Shown here one piece after another: positions 10,228-20,596 of a stretch of 64,000 bases of DNA. How positions within the stretch are numbered: the stretch's first letter is position 1; the number at the start of each line of letters is the position of its first letter. The stretch comes from Methanobacteriota archaeon (GTDB lineage Archaea > Thermoplasmatota > Poseidoniia > Poseidoniales > Poseidoniaceae), in the NCBI GenBank assembly GCA_018659375.1, contig JABJMO010000064.1:1-64000 (forward strand). Direction: 5' to 3'. The position numbers and the translations under genes are program-made. The notes beneath the pieces were generated by a model that was not told the DNA's origin, made no database searches, and was given only the letters and a program-made list of their open reading frames with translations.

Positions 10228-11829
10228 ATGCACTCTTCTAGCCGCGTAGCATATTCATCAACTGAGTCAAATGATGTCAAAATCGACTCATTATACCTTG
10301 ATGGAGCCGTAGGCAAAGTAGTTGCAACTATCGATGAGAGAATGTTAAGTTTGGAAACCAGAACTGGACATGCATTGGACATAAAGTTACATTCAATTAA
10401 CCGAGTGCATCACCATCATACAAGATTAGTTCCCGGCTACTTTGCCGCCGCAGGACTTGCGTTAATTTGGTCTAGTATCCGCATATTCTCTAGCCCAATG
10501 GTGCAAGCAGCAACCATGCTTTCGGGCATCGGTTTGATAATAGGATGGGCGGTAACTCGAAAACCCACATTGACTATTGACACAGAAGTTGGTGATTGTC
10601 ACGTGATCACCGGCAATGATTTTTCGTTACTAAAAGTAAACACAATTCTAATGAAACTACAACGTGGGTTCTCACTCAGCGATGCTGTTGATGGATTGGA
10701 ATTGCTTGAAGGAGACACCAACTATCCCAGGAATTCTTCACTTGAGCAACATGAAGTCCCAGTCAGCGTTGTCGAAGTAAGTAGACCTGAATCAATCGCT
10801 AGCTTTCTTTCGACCGACCTTGCTGAATCAGTAACAACAGAGGCTGAGCCGGGTTTTTCACTTGATGCTGGATTATTTGACTTTGATATGCCAGTACAAT
10901 CAAGCCCAGAATCAGCACCATCTTGGTTAAATCAGCCCGCTCGCCCGAATGTTCAAAATACTCATGCCGGCGATGCACTAATTCAAAGAGGCATCAATAA
11001 TGTCACTGATAGAAGACAACGCCAAAGTAGAGAATCTATGCCAATGGTCCCTGCTTTAGATATCGATCTAACAACCGTGCCAACTCACCAGAACAATGCC
11101 GTGCCAAATCGTGGCATTCTAGGTCAAAGCGAAAATTACAACTTAGAAGCAGGTCCTGCACCTATGCCAGAACTATTACCAAGTTTTTGGAACCGAGATG
11201 GCTATCACAATCCCAATGAGCAAAGTACTGATATTCATCAAGACGGAGTATCTGCTTTTTCATCCCCTGACCAATTACTCGGCAATATTGACGAGAATGG
11301 CGAGGTGGTAGAATCACTTGTCGCCACTGCCAGAAGAGCATCACAATCAACGAGGCCGCAGACATCTCAAGACAAAACTGGTATTAACTCAAAAACAACC
11401 TTGTTGAGAAGAAAAGCACCACTAAAAAATTCTAGACTTATTAAGAAGAAAAGTCAAACTGGAGTACGAGAATCTTTGAGAAATAGACTAGTCCCATCCC
11501 AAATTAGAGAAGTAGTTAGTTCAGTATCCAACCGTATTCTTAGCAGCCTAGAGCAAGGAGTTCAAGCCAATTCGCTAAGAGAACGCTCTGATGAAGCAAT
11601 GGAGCAAGAATTAGCGTCATTCAGCAACTTAGCAAAGGAAGGCTTGCTGCCCGATGAAAAGGTAAGGGAACTTGAAGAAACAACTCGAAGAAGAAAGGCG
11701 ATTATAGAGCAAAATCAACAAGAATTAGCCGAAAGTGATGGCCAATTTTCTTGGCAAGAATTGGTTGATTCTGAAGACCATCACAGTTCTACTGCCGGCA
11801 AAGGTGGACTGCCAAGAATAGATTTGTGA
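10228..11829 (+). CDS. Hypothetical membrane protein with long polar C-terminal region
   Basis: 533-aa ORF, two hydrophobic segments (YFAAAGLALIWSSIRIF; MLSGIGLIIGWAV). Confidence 0.6.
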   Translation: MHSSSRVAYSSTESNDVKIDSLYLDGAVGKVVATIDERMLSLETRTGHALDIKLHSINRVHHHHTRLVPGYFAAAGLALIWSSIRIFSSPMVQAATMLSGIGLIIGWAVTRKPTLTIDTEVGDCHVITGNDFSLLKVNTILMKLQRGFSLSDAVDGLELLEGDTNYPRNSSLEQHEVPVSVVEVSRPESIASFLSTDLAESVTTEAEPGFSLDAGLFDFDMPVQSSPESAPSWLNQPARPNVQNTHAGDALIQRGINNVTDRRQRQSRESMPMVPALDIDLTTVPTHQNNAVPNRGILGQSENYNLEAGPAPMPELLPSFWNRDGYHNPNEQSTDIHQDGVSAFSSPDQLLGNIDENGEVVESLVATARRASQSTRPQTSQDKTGINSKTTLLRRKAPLKNSRLIKKKSQTGVRESLRNRLVPSQIREVVSSVSNRILSSLEQGVQANSLRERSDEAMEQELASFSNLAKEGLLPDEKVRELEETTRRRKAIIEQNQQELAESDGQFSWQELVDSEDHHSSTAGKGGLPRIDL

Positions 11830-12750
11830 CTACCCAACAATTGCTCTAAACTGTGATAACCTTTCTTCGAATAAGTCATTATCCAACGATAACAAACCAC
11901 TGGTTCCAAAGGATTCCAATGTGAAACTAGCAGTTACTGTGGCCCTTACTAACGCCTCTCTTAGCTCATCCCTAGAGACATCTCCCGAACCCGATGCCAG
12001 ATATGCAGCAATTGTGCCAGCAAAGGAATCCCCACAGCCAGTAGGGTCGACCACTAATTCGGTTGGATAGGCTGGCAGAGCAATCATCCCACCTTGATGA
12101 AAAGCAATTACACCGTGTTCGCCTTTCTTTATTACTAAACTATTACAATCTACCATGGAGATTAATTTCTTTGCTGCTCTTACCAAGTTATCGTCATCCG
12201 CTAACATCTTTACTTCTCCATCATTGATTATTATCAAATCAACACTCTTCATAACCGAAAGCAAATCATCCCGAGCAATCTCAATCCACAGATTCATAGA
12301 ATCAAGCATAGAGAGTCGTTTACCATGGGCTTGTTTCAATACTTGTGCTTGTAAGGCTGGAACAAGGTTAGCACAGAATAACACTGTTGGTTCTGTTGAT
12401 GATTCTGGTACTTTAGGATTAAAGTCGCCAAATACATTCAAGTGCGTATCGTGGGTTTCTGCAACGCCCATATCTCCATGATAAGAGCCCTCCCAGCGGA
12501 AGGTTTTGCCATCAGCAATTTCAAGTCCAGATAAGTCCAAGCCTTGATTCTCTAACATCTCGATATCTGATTCTAAAAAATCTTTACCAACAACGCCGAC
12601 TAAGCCTATTTTTGATAAGTTGAGATAATTTGCATGGAAACGGCTAGCAATCCCTGCATATACTGCTGAGCCACCAAGTGCATCCTCGACCTTACCCGCT
12701 GGAGAACTTACGCTATCATAGGCAATACTGCCAACCATCAATACATCCAT
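11830..12750 (-). CDS. PfkB-family carbohydrate/nucleoside kinase
   Basis: ALGGSAVYAG N-terminal motif and VDPTGCGDSFAGTIAAYLA PfkB signature. Confidence 0.85.
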   Translation of the reverse strand: MDVLMVGSIAYDSVSSPAGKVEDALGGSAVYAGIASRFHANYLNLSKIGLVGVVGKDFLESDIEMLENQGLDLSGLEIADGKTFRWEGSYHGDMGVAETHDTHLNVFGDFNPKVPESSTEPTVLFCANLVPALQAQVLKQAHGKRLSMLDSMNLWIEIARDDLLSVMKSVDLIIINDGEVKMLADDDNLVRAAKKLISMVDCNSLVIKKGEHGVIAFHQGGMIALPAYPTELVVDPTGCGDSFAGTIAAYLASGSGDVSRDELREALVRATVTASFTLESFGTSGLLSLDNDLFEERLSQFRAIVG

Positions 12751-12759
12751 AGTATCACC

Positions 12760-14100
12760 CTAACCAAGTAACTCCTGATGGTTATCGATATATTGTATGG
12801 TAATATCACCATTGATGAAATCTTTTTCATCCATAATTCTTCGATGTAATGGTACCAAGTGTTGTACTCCAGTGATCTGTGTTTCATCCAGTGCTGTTCG
12901 CATTCTTCTAATTGCGTCTTCTCTATCTCTGCCCCAAGTTAGTAACTTCGCTAGTAATGAATCAAAACAACCAGGCATTTCGTATCCTGGATGTGCATGT
13001 GTATCACATCTAACCCCAAAACCGGAGGGGAAATGGCAATCCCACAACCTACCTGGGCTAGGCACGAAATCTTTGGGGTCTTCAGCATTTAATCGGCACT
13101 GAATCGCATGACCTCGCCATGTAATATCCGCTTGCTTAAGTGGCAGATCTTCACCTTGTGCAACCCTTATGCCCAGTTCAACTAGATTATATCCGGTTAA
13201 GAGTTCAGTAACTGTATGTTCTACCTGAACCCTTGGATTAACCTCTAAAAAGTAAAAGTCACCATTGGCATCTCGTAAAAATTCGAATGTTGCCAGACCT
13301 TTGTAGCCAACTGATTCTGCACCCCGGCAGACTAAATCGCCAATTTCTGCCCGCTTATCTTCTGATAACCATGGCCCTTCTTCAACCAGTTTCTGATGTC
13401 GCCTTTGAATCGAACAAAAACGTTCACCAAAATGTATGGCGTTTTTACCGTCACCAAGCACTTGGAATTCTACGTGTTGAGCACCTTGAATATACTTTTC
13501 AACAAAAACTCGCTCATCACCAAAGGCTGATTTAGCCCTCGACATGCATAATTTCAGCGCACTGGCAAATTGTGATTCCTCATCGACAATTTGCATACCA
13601 ATTCCACCGCCACCTGCTGCAGCTTTAATTATCACTGGATAACCGATATCCTTTGCCAGATTATCGGCAACTTTTGCGTCTGAAATTGGCTCTGAGGACC
13701 CTTTAGCAACCGGTAGACCTGCTGCTTCCATTGCGGCTCTTGCTTCGATTTTATCACCAAGTAAAGAAATAACTTCACTGGATGGGCCAATAAAAGTAAT
13801 ACCTTCCTCGGTCAATCGCTTGACAAAATGTGAATTTTCGGCTAAAAAGCCGTAACCTGGATGTACTGCATCGCATTCCAATTCTTTTGCGGCTGTGATT
13901 ACTGACTCAATATCTAAGTAAGAATCTAGCGGATTTGTGCAATAATTTGGATATGCAACGTCTGACATCATTACAGGTAGAGATAACCGGTCTTCTTTGC
14001 CATGGATAATCGCAGCCTCGATACCCATATCGCGAAGTGTTCGCAATATTCTGAGGGCTATTTCTCCCCGATTCGCTATCAAGACCCTCTTGAATCCCAT
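12760..14100 (-). CDS. accC: Biotin carboxylase subunit of acetyl/propionyl-CoA carboxylase
   Basis: RVLIANRGEIALRILRT, HPGYGFLAEN, KAAAGGGGIGM, FLEVNPRVQVEHTVTE. Confidence 0.9.
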   Translation of the reverse strand: MGFKRVLIANRGEIALRILRTLRDMGIEAAIIHGKEDRLSLPVMMSDVAYPNYCTNPLDSYLDIESVITAAKELECDAVHPGYGFLAENSHFVKRLTEEGITFIGPSSEVISLLGDKIEARAAMEAAGLPVAKGSSEPISDAKVADNLAKDIGYPVIIKAAAGGGGIGMQIVDEESQFASALKLCMSRAKSAFGDERVFVEKYIQGAQHVEFQVLGDGKNAIHFGERFCSIQRRHQKLVEEGPWLSEDKRAEIGDLVCRGAESVGYKGLATFEFLRDANGDFYFLEVNPRVQVEHTVTELLTGYNLVELGIRVAQGEDLPLKQADITWRGHAIQCRLNAEDPKDFVPSPGRLWDCHFPSGFGVRCDTHAHPGYEMPGCFDSLLAKLLTWGRDREDAIRRMRTALDETQITGVQHLVPLHRRIMDEKDFINGDITIQYIDNHQELLG

Positions 14101-14280
14101 AACCCGAGGTAAACCAAGACAATCTATGAGTGAAACGGTTGTTTAAGATTGCTAACCTACTGTTTAGAAAGTCCCGATTTCGGCGTAATATACTGGCAAA
14201 TGGTAAAAAAAAAGCCTAATAATCCGGAAAAGTTTATTTTTGTAGCATATCTTGATAACCTATTAGTATGATGGTACATT

Positions 14281-14739
14281 ATGTCGAACGATGATAAAAC
14301 CGGTGCCCAAATTGTCGCCGAATATGGCGGTAAAGATTTGAATAGAGATGGTCGAGTAATCAATTTGGTAGTTTGCGGTAATTCCAAATTTTACGATTAT
14401 TCATGGCTTGAAAACGAACTTGATGAATGGGTGGAGCAGTATGCATATCCGGATATGATTATCATCGGTGGAGCCAGTGGAGTTGATTACCTTGCTGAAC
14501 GTTGGGCAGACAACCAACATATTCCACTAGCCGTATACAATGAGGCTTGGCAAAGCCCTCGCCCGAAATCTGAGCAAGATAGTGGCAGACCAGAAGCAGT
14601 TGCTACTTTAGCTAAAGAAATGTTAGAACATGCGACCCATATGCTAGCCTTCCCTGGGAAGGATTCTGTTTGGACAAAGCGAATGATAGAAATGGCCAAT
14701 AAGCATGGTGTCCCAGTGAAACAGGTACAGTTACCCTAG
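14281..14739 (+). CDS. SLOG/DUF2493-like (YAcAr) nucleotide-ligand-binding protein
   Basis: LVVCGNSKFYDYSWLENELDEW...MIIIGGASGVDYLAERWADNQHIPLAVYNEAW. Confidence 0.65.
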   Translation: MSNDDKTGAQIVAEYGGKDLNRDGRVINLVVCGNSKFYDYSWLENELDEWVEQYAYPDMIIIGGASGVDYLAERWADNQHIPLAVYNEAWQSPRPKSEQDSGRPEAVATLAKEMLEHATHMLAFPGKDSVWTKRMIEMANKHGVPVKQVQLP

Positions 14740-14746
14740 TAAGAGT

Positions 14747-16558
14747 TCAGTAAACATCTCGCAGATACCGCTTTTGTTCCTTCATCATCGTCTTTTCTAT
14801 GAAATGGGTGGCATCAGACTCTGACATCCCACCGTGGTCAATTGCAATATTGATCAAGGCTTTATGTACATCTTTTGCCATGTATGTTTTGTCACCACAG
14901 ATATAAAAATACGCGCCGTTTTCAAACCATTCCCAGATTTCTGCACCGTGTTCTTTTAATCTGTGTTGTACGTAGATTTTTTCCGCTTGGTCCCTAGACC
15001 ATGCTGTGGTAAACCGATACAAATGACCGCCATCTAACCAAGATTCTATGGTGTCTTTGTAATAGAACTCTGTTTTGGCAGATTGGTCGCCGAAAAATAA
15101 CCAATTGCGACCGCTACCACCATCGAAAACCCTCTGCTCCATGAATGCTCTAAACGGAGCAATACCGGTGCCTGGACCGACCATTATGATGTCGGTCTCA
15201 GTTTCTTTGGGTAAGACGAACGATTTTGTTGGCGACATGAAAACTCCAACTCTTTGTTGACCTGTTGAGATTTCGTCAGCCATAAATTGAGTGGCCAGCC
15301 CGCCTCGGTCCCTACCGTGATAACTGAATCGAACAATTCCAACGGTTAATTCTACCAAACCTGGGTGAGCATCATGAGATGATGCTATCGAATACAATCT
15401 TGGCTTAACCCTGCCTGCTAACTCGAAAAATTCTTCTGGAGAATACTTTGCAGAAAACTCTCTCATAATGTCAACGTAATCCCTTGTCCAAAGGTAATCT
15501 TCCATTGCTTTCTGATCAGTGATTAGATGTTCTACTTTTTCAGCAGGGGTGTTAGAAGGCGCACTAGGAGATAATTCTGGGGGCAGTAATTCTTGCTCAC
15601 TTGCCGACCATTGCTGCCCAGCTCTTGAGCGAGAAACCATTTTTACCGTAATCTTAATACCGGTAGAAACTACTTTTTCTGCTAGAGATTGAACAAACTT
15701 CTTACTTGCCAAATGTACTTCATAATCTTTTTTCAAGGCCTCATAAATAGTGCGCTCGCCATTGTGTGTAGTCACTATTTGATCTCTGTCCCAGCCTTGA
15801 ACCTCTAACAACTCTTCAACTATGTGAGGAGGGTTTTCTGGCACTACACCAAGAGCATCTCCCACTTTGTAATCAAGTCCTGATTTGCCTAATTCAAACA
15901 CTATGTGTCTGGTCTCTTTTTTCGAGCCTTCACCATTCAAAACATAATTTTCTATTATGTTTGTATAATATGGATTTTTCGCACTCCATTCAGACTTTGT
16001 TTCCGCTTTGGTCGACTTCACTTCGGCTACGACTTCGATTACTGGGGCTTCCACAACCTCTTCCTCAGAAGTGATTGGAATTTGAAGTGCCGCCATTGCA
16101 GGAATAGCCTTATCGACCCACTGCTGCCATTCCGGTTCAAAATCAACGTCACATAATTGAATTTCAGTAGTACGGTTAGCTCCAAGTTCGAGAAGTTTGT
16201 TGTCCCAATCTATGCCTGCTTGACAAAATTCATCGTACGAAGTATCACCAATTGCGCAAATTGAAAAATTTAGGCCGTTTAATTGGAGACTGGATTCACA
16301 TACTGAAGTCCACAAATCTTCGGCGTTATCAGGCATTTCACCTTCTCCCCAAGTTGAAGTAATAATCAGAATTCTTTTGTGATTAGCGAAATTTGCCGCT
16401 CCAAAACCGTCCATATCATACACTTTAGCGTCGAGACCCGCCTTGTCTGCAAGTTTCTTGGTGCTATCTGCAAGTTCTTCGGCATTACCGGTCTGTGACC
16501 CAAAAAGGATTGCTAACGAATTGTCATTATTGGCTGCCATAGAGTCACCACTGCTCAA
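14747..16558 (-). CDS. Diflavin reductase (FMN/FAD/NADPH; CysJ/P450-reductase-like)
   Basis: Flavodoxin domain ILFGSQTGNAEELA; FAD domain RPRLYSIASS; NADPH domain MVGPGTGIAPFRAFMEQR, FFGDQS; C-terminal RYLRDVY. Confidence 0.9.
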   Translation of the reverse strand: MSSGDSMAANNDNSLAILFGSQTGNAEELADSTKKLADKAGLDAKVYDMDGFGAANFANHKRILIITSTWGEGEMPDNAEDLWTSVCESSLQLNGLNFSICAIGDTSYDEFCQAGIDWDNKLLELGANRTTEIQLCDVDFEPEWQQWVDKAIPAMAALQIPITSEEEVVEAPVIEVVAEVKSTKAETKSEWSAKNPYYTNIIENYVLNGEGSKKETRHIVFELGKSGLDYKVGDALGVVPENPPHIVEELLEVQGWDRDQIVTTHNGERTIYEALKKDYEVHLASKKFVQSLAEKVVSTGIKITVKMVSRSRAGQQWSASEQELLPPELSPSAPSNTPAEKVEHLITDQKAMEDYLWTRDYVDIMREFSAKYSPEEFFELAGRVKPRLYSIASSHDAHPGLVELTVGIVRFSYHGRDRGGLATQFMADEISTGQQRVGVFMSPTKSFVLPKETETDIIMVGPGTGIAPFRAFMEQRVFDGGSGRNWLFFGDQSAKTEFYYKDTIESWLDGGHLYRFTTAWSRDQAEKIYVQHRLKEHGAEIWEWFENGAYFYICGDKTYMAKDVHKALINIAIDHGGMSESDATHFIEKTMMKEQKRYLRDVY

Positions 16559-16678
16559 TCACGAGCAATGCTCCCTATCGGCGGGGGTAATTGAAGGTTC
16601 GGAAATGCCATTGACATGGACTGAACTTGCACATAATTCAACCGATTAACACAATACCTACTGCCCTCTAGGGGAAAC

Positions 16679-17473
16679 ATGGCGCATGAGATAGTGATGC
16701 TTGGCACTGGAAATGCTTTTCTGCCAAACGGTAGGCACCATTCCTTCGCCATATTTGATCAGCGGCATATCATAGATGCACCGCCTACAGCACTAATCTC
16801 ATTACGTCAAAAGGGCTTGAAAGTAAGCGATATTGAAACTATATTCATAACTCATTTACACGGTGACCATATTTTTGGCTTACCTTTTCTATTGCTTGAA
16901 AGAACCTATATTTCAGATCGTGAACTAGTTAATCCGTTGACTATAGTTGCAGCACCCGGTGCTAGGCAACGTATCGAGCAACTGTGTGATATTGCTTACC
17001 CAGGGTCGATGGAAAGGATACTAAAAAAGGTAAGATGGGATGAAAATAGCAAGGGTAGGACTGAGGATGGATGGTCTTGGGAGAGATTTATGGTAAATCA
17101 CGATGATTCTGTCGATCCTTTTGGCTATGCGTTCTCCTCAGATGATGGTGCTAAATTTATCCACAGTGGTGATTCTGGCCCTTGTGAACCGTTATACAGC
17201 GCAATATCTGATACTGATTTAGTGATTATTGAAATGGCCATTCCTGAATGGGTACCAAGTGAACACCATCATAAACCATCAGATATTGATAATTTAAGTA
17301 AAGCTCATACCAACAAGAAATTCATCATAACTCATACCTTCATCGACTCAGCAAATTCTTCGTTTGAAAAAATAACTGAAAAGGTATTTCCACAACACCA
17401 AAATAATGTCTACCATGTTGATGATGGAACAGTTATTTCATGGGATAATTTTTGGCAAGTTGGCGAAAAGTAA
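16679..17473 (+). CDS. rnz: Ribonuclease Z / metallo-beta-lactamase fold tRNA 3' processing endonuclease
   Basis: LGTGNAFLPNGR, FITHLHGDHIFGLPFLL, FIHSGDSGP, ITHTF. Confidence 0.8.
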   Translation: MAHEIVMLGTGNAFLPNGRHHSFAIFDQRHIIDAPPTALISLRQKGLKVSDIETIFITHLHGDHIFGLPFLLLERTYISDRELVNPLTIVAAPGARQRIEQLCDIAYPGSMERILKKVRWDENSKGRTEDGWSWERFMVNHDDSVDPFGYAFSSDDGAKFIHSGDSGPCEPLYSAISDTDLVIIEMAIPEWVPSEHHHKPSDIDNLSKAHTNKKFIITHTFIDSANSSFEKITEKVFPQHQNNVYHVDDGTVISWDNFWQVGEK

Positions 17474-17619
17474 TAAAAAATATTTAACCTCGAATTGGTG
17501 TCCAATTGGGTATTGAAAATCAAATCCATAAGGCATACTTATGAGGGGGACTCGGACTGGGAGAGTCATCGCGCATTTGTCTTTATTGGGATTTGCCGAC
17601 TTGTAGGAGGAATAAACAG

Positions 17620-18861
17620 TTGACTGAGAACATATTCGATGGGTATCTCTCTCGGAACACTTTGTTCACAAATAAGGAATTCCTCCGCCATAATTACCAC
17701 CCAGAAAATCTACCGCACAGGAAAAACGAGATCGAAATTCTTTCGTTTAATCTTGTTGAAGCATTGAAAGGACACATTCCATCTAATATGACATTGTATG
17801 GTGTTACAGGAGCAGGAAAAACCGCGGTCACTAATTATGTTTGTAACCAACTTGAAGAGAAAGGCAAGCAATTAGATCGCCCTGTTCAATCAATAATCGT
17901 CAACTGCCGTCAAATCGATACTCAATACAGAGTGTTAAGCCATATTGGGAATTCATTACTGGAAGATTATGAGATTGATGAGATACCATTCACAGGATGG
18001 CCAACTGACCGAGTATTTGGAGAACTAGTAAAACGAATGGACTCTAGAGAGGGAGTATTTGTCATCGTTCTAGATGAGATTGACCACTTGGTCAAGAAGG
18101 TTGGCGATGACTTATTGTATAATTTGACCAACCTGAATTCTTCGCTAAAGAAGGCACGTTCTTGTGTAATTGGCATTTCCAATGATTTGAAATTTACAGA
18201 CTTCCTAGATCCTAGAGTTAGATCTAGACTTGGCCAACTCGATGTGATTTTCAATCCTTACGATGCCCAACAATTACAAGATATCCTCAGAGAAAGAGTC
18301 ACTATAGCACTACAAGAAAATGTTCTTGGAGATGGCGTCATTGAAATGTGTGCAGCTCTGGCAGCCCAAGAACATGGAGACGCAAGATGCGCACTTGATT
18401 TGCTTAGAGTCTCTGCTGAAAAAGCAGAATTGGGCGGGTCGCTCAAAGTAGAGCAAAGTCACGTCAAAATTGCTCAGCATCAAATTGAAGCAGACCAAAT
18501 GACACCGGTAATAGCAAAGTTACCAAACCAACAAAAGATTGTTCTTTCATCAATTTTAATCAATGAGAGGAACGGTTTGAAAAATATACAAACCGGAGAA
18601 GTTTATTCAATTTACTCTCAAGCATGCCGGTATTTAGGAACCAATGCACTGACCCAAAGAAGGGTTTCTGGTTTAATTTCTAATTTGGACATGTTGGGAC
18701 TGATTACTGCTAGAACAATAAGCAAGGGGCGTTATGGACGTTCCAAAGAAATTAATTCTTGCATTCCACAAAACATTAATCCAAGTGAAATAATGACAAA
18801 CTCCGAACCAGAATTACAAGGAATGTTCAATAATATCTACAAATATCAGACTAGATTGTGA
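17620..18861 (+). CDS. Orc1/Cdc6 replication initiator AAA+ ATPase
   Basis: LYGVTGAGKTAVTNYV Walker A, VFVIVLDEIDHL Walker B, C-terminal winged helix; start placed at TTG 17620, preceded by AGGAGG at 17605-17610 (the ORF track start 17593 is upstream of this SD). Confidence 0.85.
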   Translation: MTENIFDGYLSRNTLFTNKEFLRHNYHPENLPHRKNEIEILSFNLVEALKGHIPSNMTLYGVTGAGKTAVTNYVCNQLEEKGKQLDRPVQSIIVNCRQIDTQYRVLSHIGNSLLEDYEIDEIPFTGWPTDRVFGELVKRMDSREGVFVIVLDEIDHLVKKVGDDLLYNLTNLNSSLKKARSCVIGISNDLKFTDFLDPRVRSRLGQLDVIFNPYDAQQLQDILRERVTIALQENVLGDGVIEMCAALAAQEHGDARCALDLLRVSAEKAELGGSLKVEQSHVKIAQHQIEADQMTPVIAKLPNQQKIVLSSILINERNGLKNIQTGEVYSIYSQACRYLGTNALTQRRVSGLISNLDMLGLITARTISKGRYGRSKEINSCIPQNINPSEIMTNSEPELQGMFNNIYKYQTRL

Positions 18862-18918
18862 TTTTAACATATTTTTATGGTTCGGTGTACTTATAATCAC
18901 ATGGCAGGTGGGCAGCGC

Positions 18919-19482
18919 ATGAGCGAAGTTAATGAGACGGAAGAAGGATTTGTTCAGATGATTCTGAACCCATCCAAAACTATGTCAAACTGGTTCGTTG
19001 GTATTGGTATGTTGGGAATATTCCTAGCAGTCCTCAACTTGATGGGTGAAGTTCACCCCAACTACCGAGTTTCTTGGGGAGGGGTGTTTACCTTTGAAGC
19101 AACTAACAAGGCTTTTGAAGATTTAGACACTGCTTCCAGTTTTGTAATCTCTGATGCGATATTCATCGCCCTGTGCGGTGGACTAGCGGCAATTGGTTTG
19201 AAGACAATAAACAACCAAGAAGGTGGAATTCAATCTTGGCTGAAATCAATTTTTGTTAATGACATCTGGATGTCCCTAGCTGACCCTGACCTTGGAGGTT
19301 GGTTCAAGACACTTGGTGCGTGGTGTTTACTACTTGGTGTAGTCAACTATCTTTACTTCGGCATATGTGCAACTGGGTGGATTGATCCTGGAGTGTATTC
19401 GGTAACAATCGGATTGATGGCTTTTGGATTTGCTTTGATTTACTCGGCTAATTCACCAGAAGCAGAGGAAATAAGGGCTTGA
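18919..19482 (+). CDS. Hypothetical integral membrane protein
   Basis: Several hydrophobic segments (WFVGIGMLGIFLAVLNLM, AIFIALCGGLAAIGL, LGAWCLLLGVVNYLYFGI, VTIGLMAFGFALIYSA). Confidence 0.55.
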   Translation: MSEVNETEEGFVQMILNPSKTMSNWFVGIGMLGIFLAVLNLMGEVHPNYRVSWGGVFTFEATNKAFEDLDTASSFVISDAIFIALCGGLAAIGLKTINNQEGGIQSWLKSIFVNDIWMSLADPDLGGWFKTLGAWCLLLGVVNYLYFGICATGWIDPGVYSVTIGLMAFGFALIYSANSPEAEEIRA

Positions 19483-19483
19483 A

Positions 19484-20596
19484 CTAGAACTCGTGGCCGT
19501 TTCTCTTTAACACGCCGTCCATAACCCCAAGAATTAGGCCACGCCATAATGACATACTCCATTGCAAAATCAAGCCTTTTAGTCCAAAGTATACTAGAAT
19601 CCTGTTACCATCACTGGTTGCTAAAGCACTACGATTAACAACTCCAAGGGGACCGCGCCAAAGGATTATTTCTTGGATTATTATCATGGAAATAGAAACT
19701 ATCAAAACATTCGTCTGCCACCATGTTTCAATCTCCTCCCAATTCCGCTCACTAGTAGTCAAAAATAAGTAAAAGAACGGTAGGCTACTTGCTATTGCAA
19801 CTATCCATAGTGGCAATACTGCGAGAACCATAGTTGAACTGCCAATAAAATCTAGGTCTGGACCCTTCCTACGACGTTTCGGATATTTTCTCATAATTCT
19901 AACGTGTGCCCGAGCATCTCTCAAACGCTTAGCAAGGAATCGCTTTCTACCAGATTCAGCAACATGGGCAACTACTGCTTCAGGAGCGTAAACAATTGTC
20001 CCACCATTATCAATTAATTTCAAACTAACTTCCATATCCTCTGCATGATACCAACTAGGATGAAAACCTCCAATTTCAATTAAAGATTGACGATGAAACA
20101 TTGAACAAGGTCCGTTAGCCAAACTTGTTCTTCTTGGTCGTGAACGATATTTTGATTCAATTTCTACTGAGCGTAGATGGCTAACTAGGTCATTTGCACG
20201 TTCAAATATTGTTCGCCCAGTAACTGCTACAATTTTTTCATCGCTAGTTAGTGGAGTGGCCTCGCTAAACAAATTGGAAATCCAGTTTTGTGATGGTCTA
20301 ACATCTATATCGGTAATTGCTACCCATTCTCCCCGGCTATTATCCAAAGCCAATTTACGTCCTGCTGACAAACCTTCTGCATCTTGGATTAAAATATTGG
20401 TTGGGATTTCATCATCCGGTGCGTGCCATGCGAGCAATTTATCTTTCGAGCCATCTGTAGAACCGTCATCAACGGCAATAATTTCAAGTGGCCGATAGGT
20501 TTGGTTTTTTAACGCTTCTAGGCAGCCATCTACCCAATCTTTTCCATCTCTAACACATACTGTGATTGAAATTAGCGGATTCCCTAACGCAGTCAT
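19484..20596 (-). CDS. Family 2 glycosyltransferase, membrane-associated
   Basis: SITVCVRDGKDWVDGCLEALKNQTYRPLEIIAVDDGSTDGS; ITDIDVRPS; C-terminal hydrophobic segments. Confidence 0.85.
   Translation of the reverse strand: MTALGNPLISITVCVRDGKDWVDGCLEALKNQTYRPLEIIAVDDGSTDGSKDKLLAWHAPDDEIPTNILIQDAEGLSAGRKLALDNSRGEWVAITDIDVRPSQNWISNLFSEATPLTSDEKIVAVTGRTIFERANDLVSHLRSVEIESKYRSRPRRTSLANGPCSMFHRQSLIEIGGFHPSWYHAEDMEVSLKLIDNGGTIVYAPEAVVAHVAESGRKRFLAKRLRDARAHVRIMRKYPKRRRKGPDLDFIGSSTMVLAVLPLWIVAIASSLPFFYLFLTTSERNWEEIETWWQTNVLIVSISMIIIQEIILWRGPLGVVNRSALATSDGNRILVYFGLKGLILQWSMSLWRGLILGVMDGVLKRNGHEF

Noticed and set aside
18846-18901. TGTGATT…AATCACA inverted repeat after orc1/cdc6
   Set aside because: Only 7 bp with a long AT-rich loop in a short gap; chance or a weak terminator cannot be excluded, so not called.
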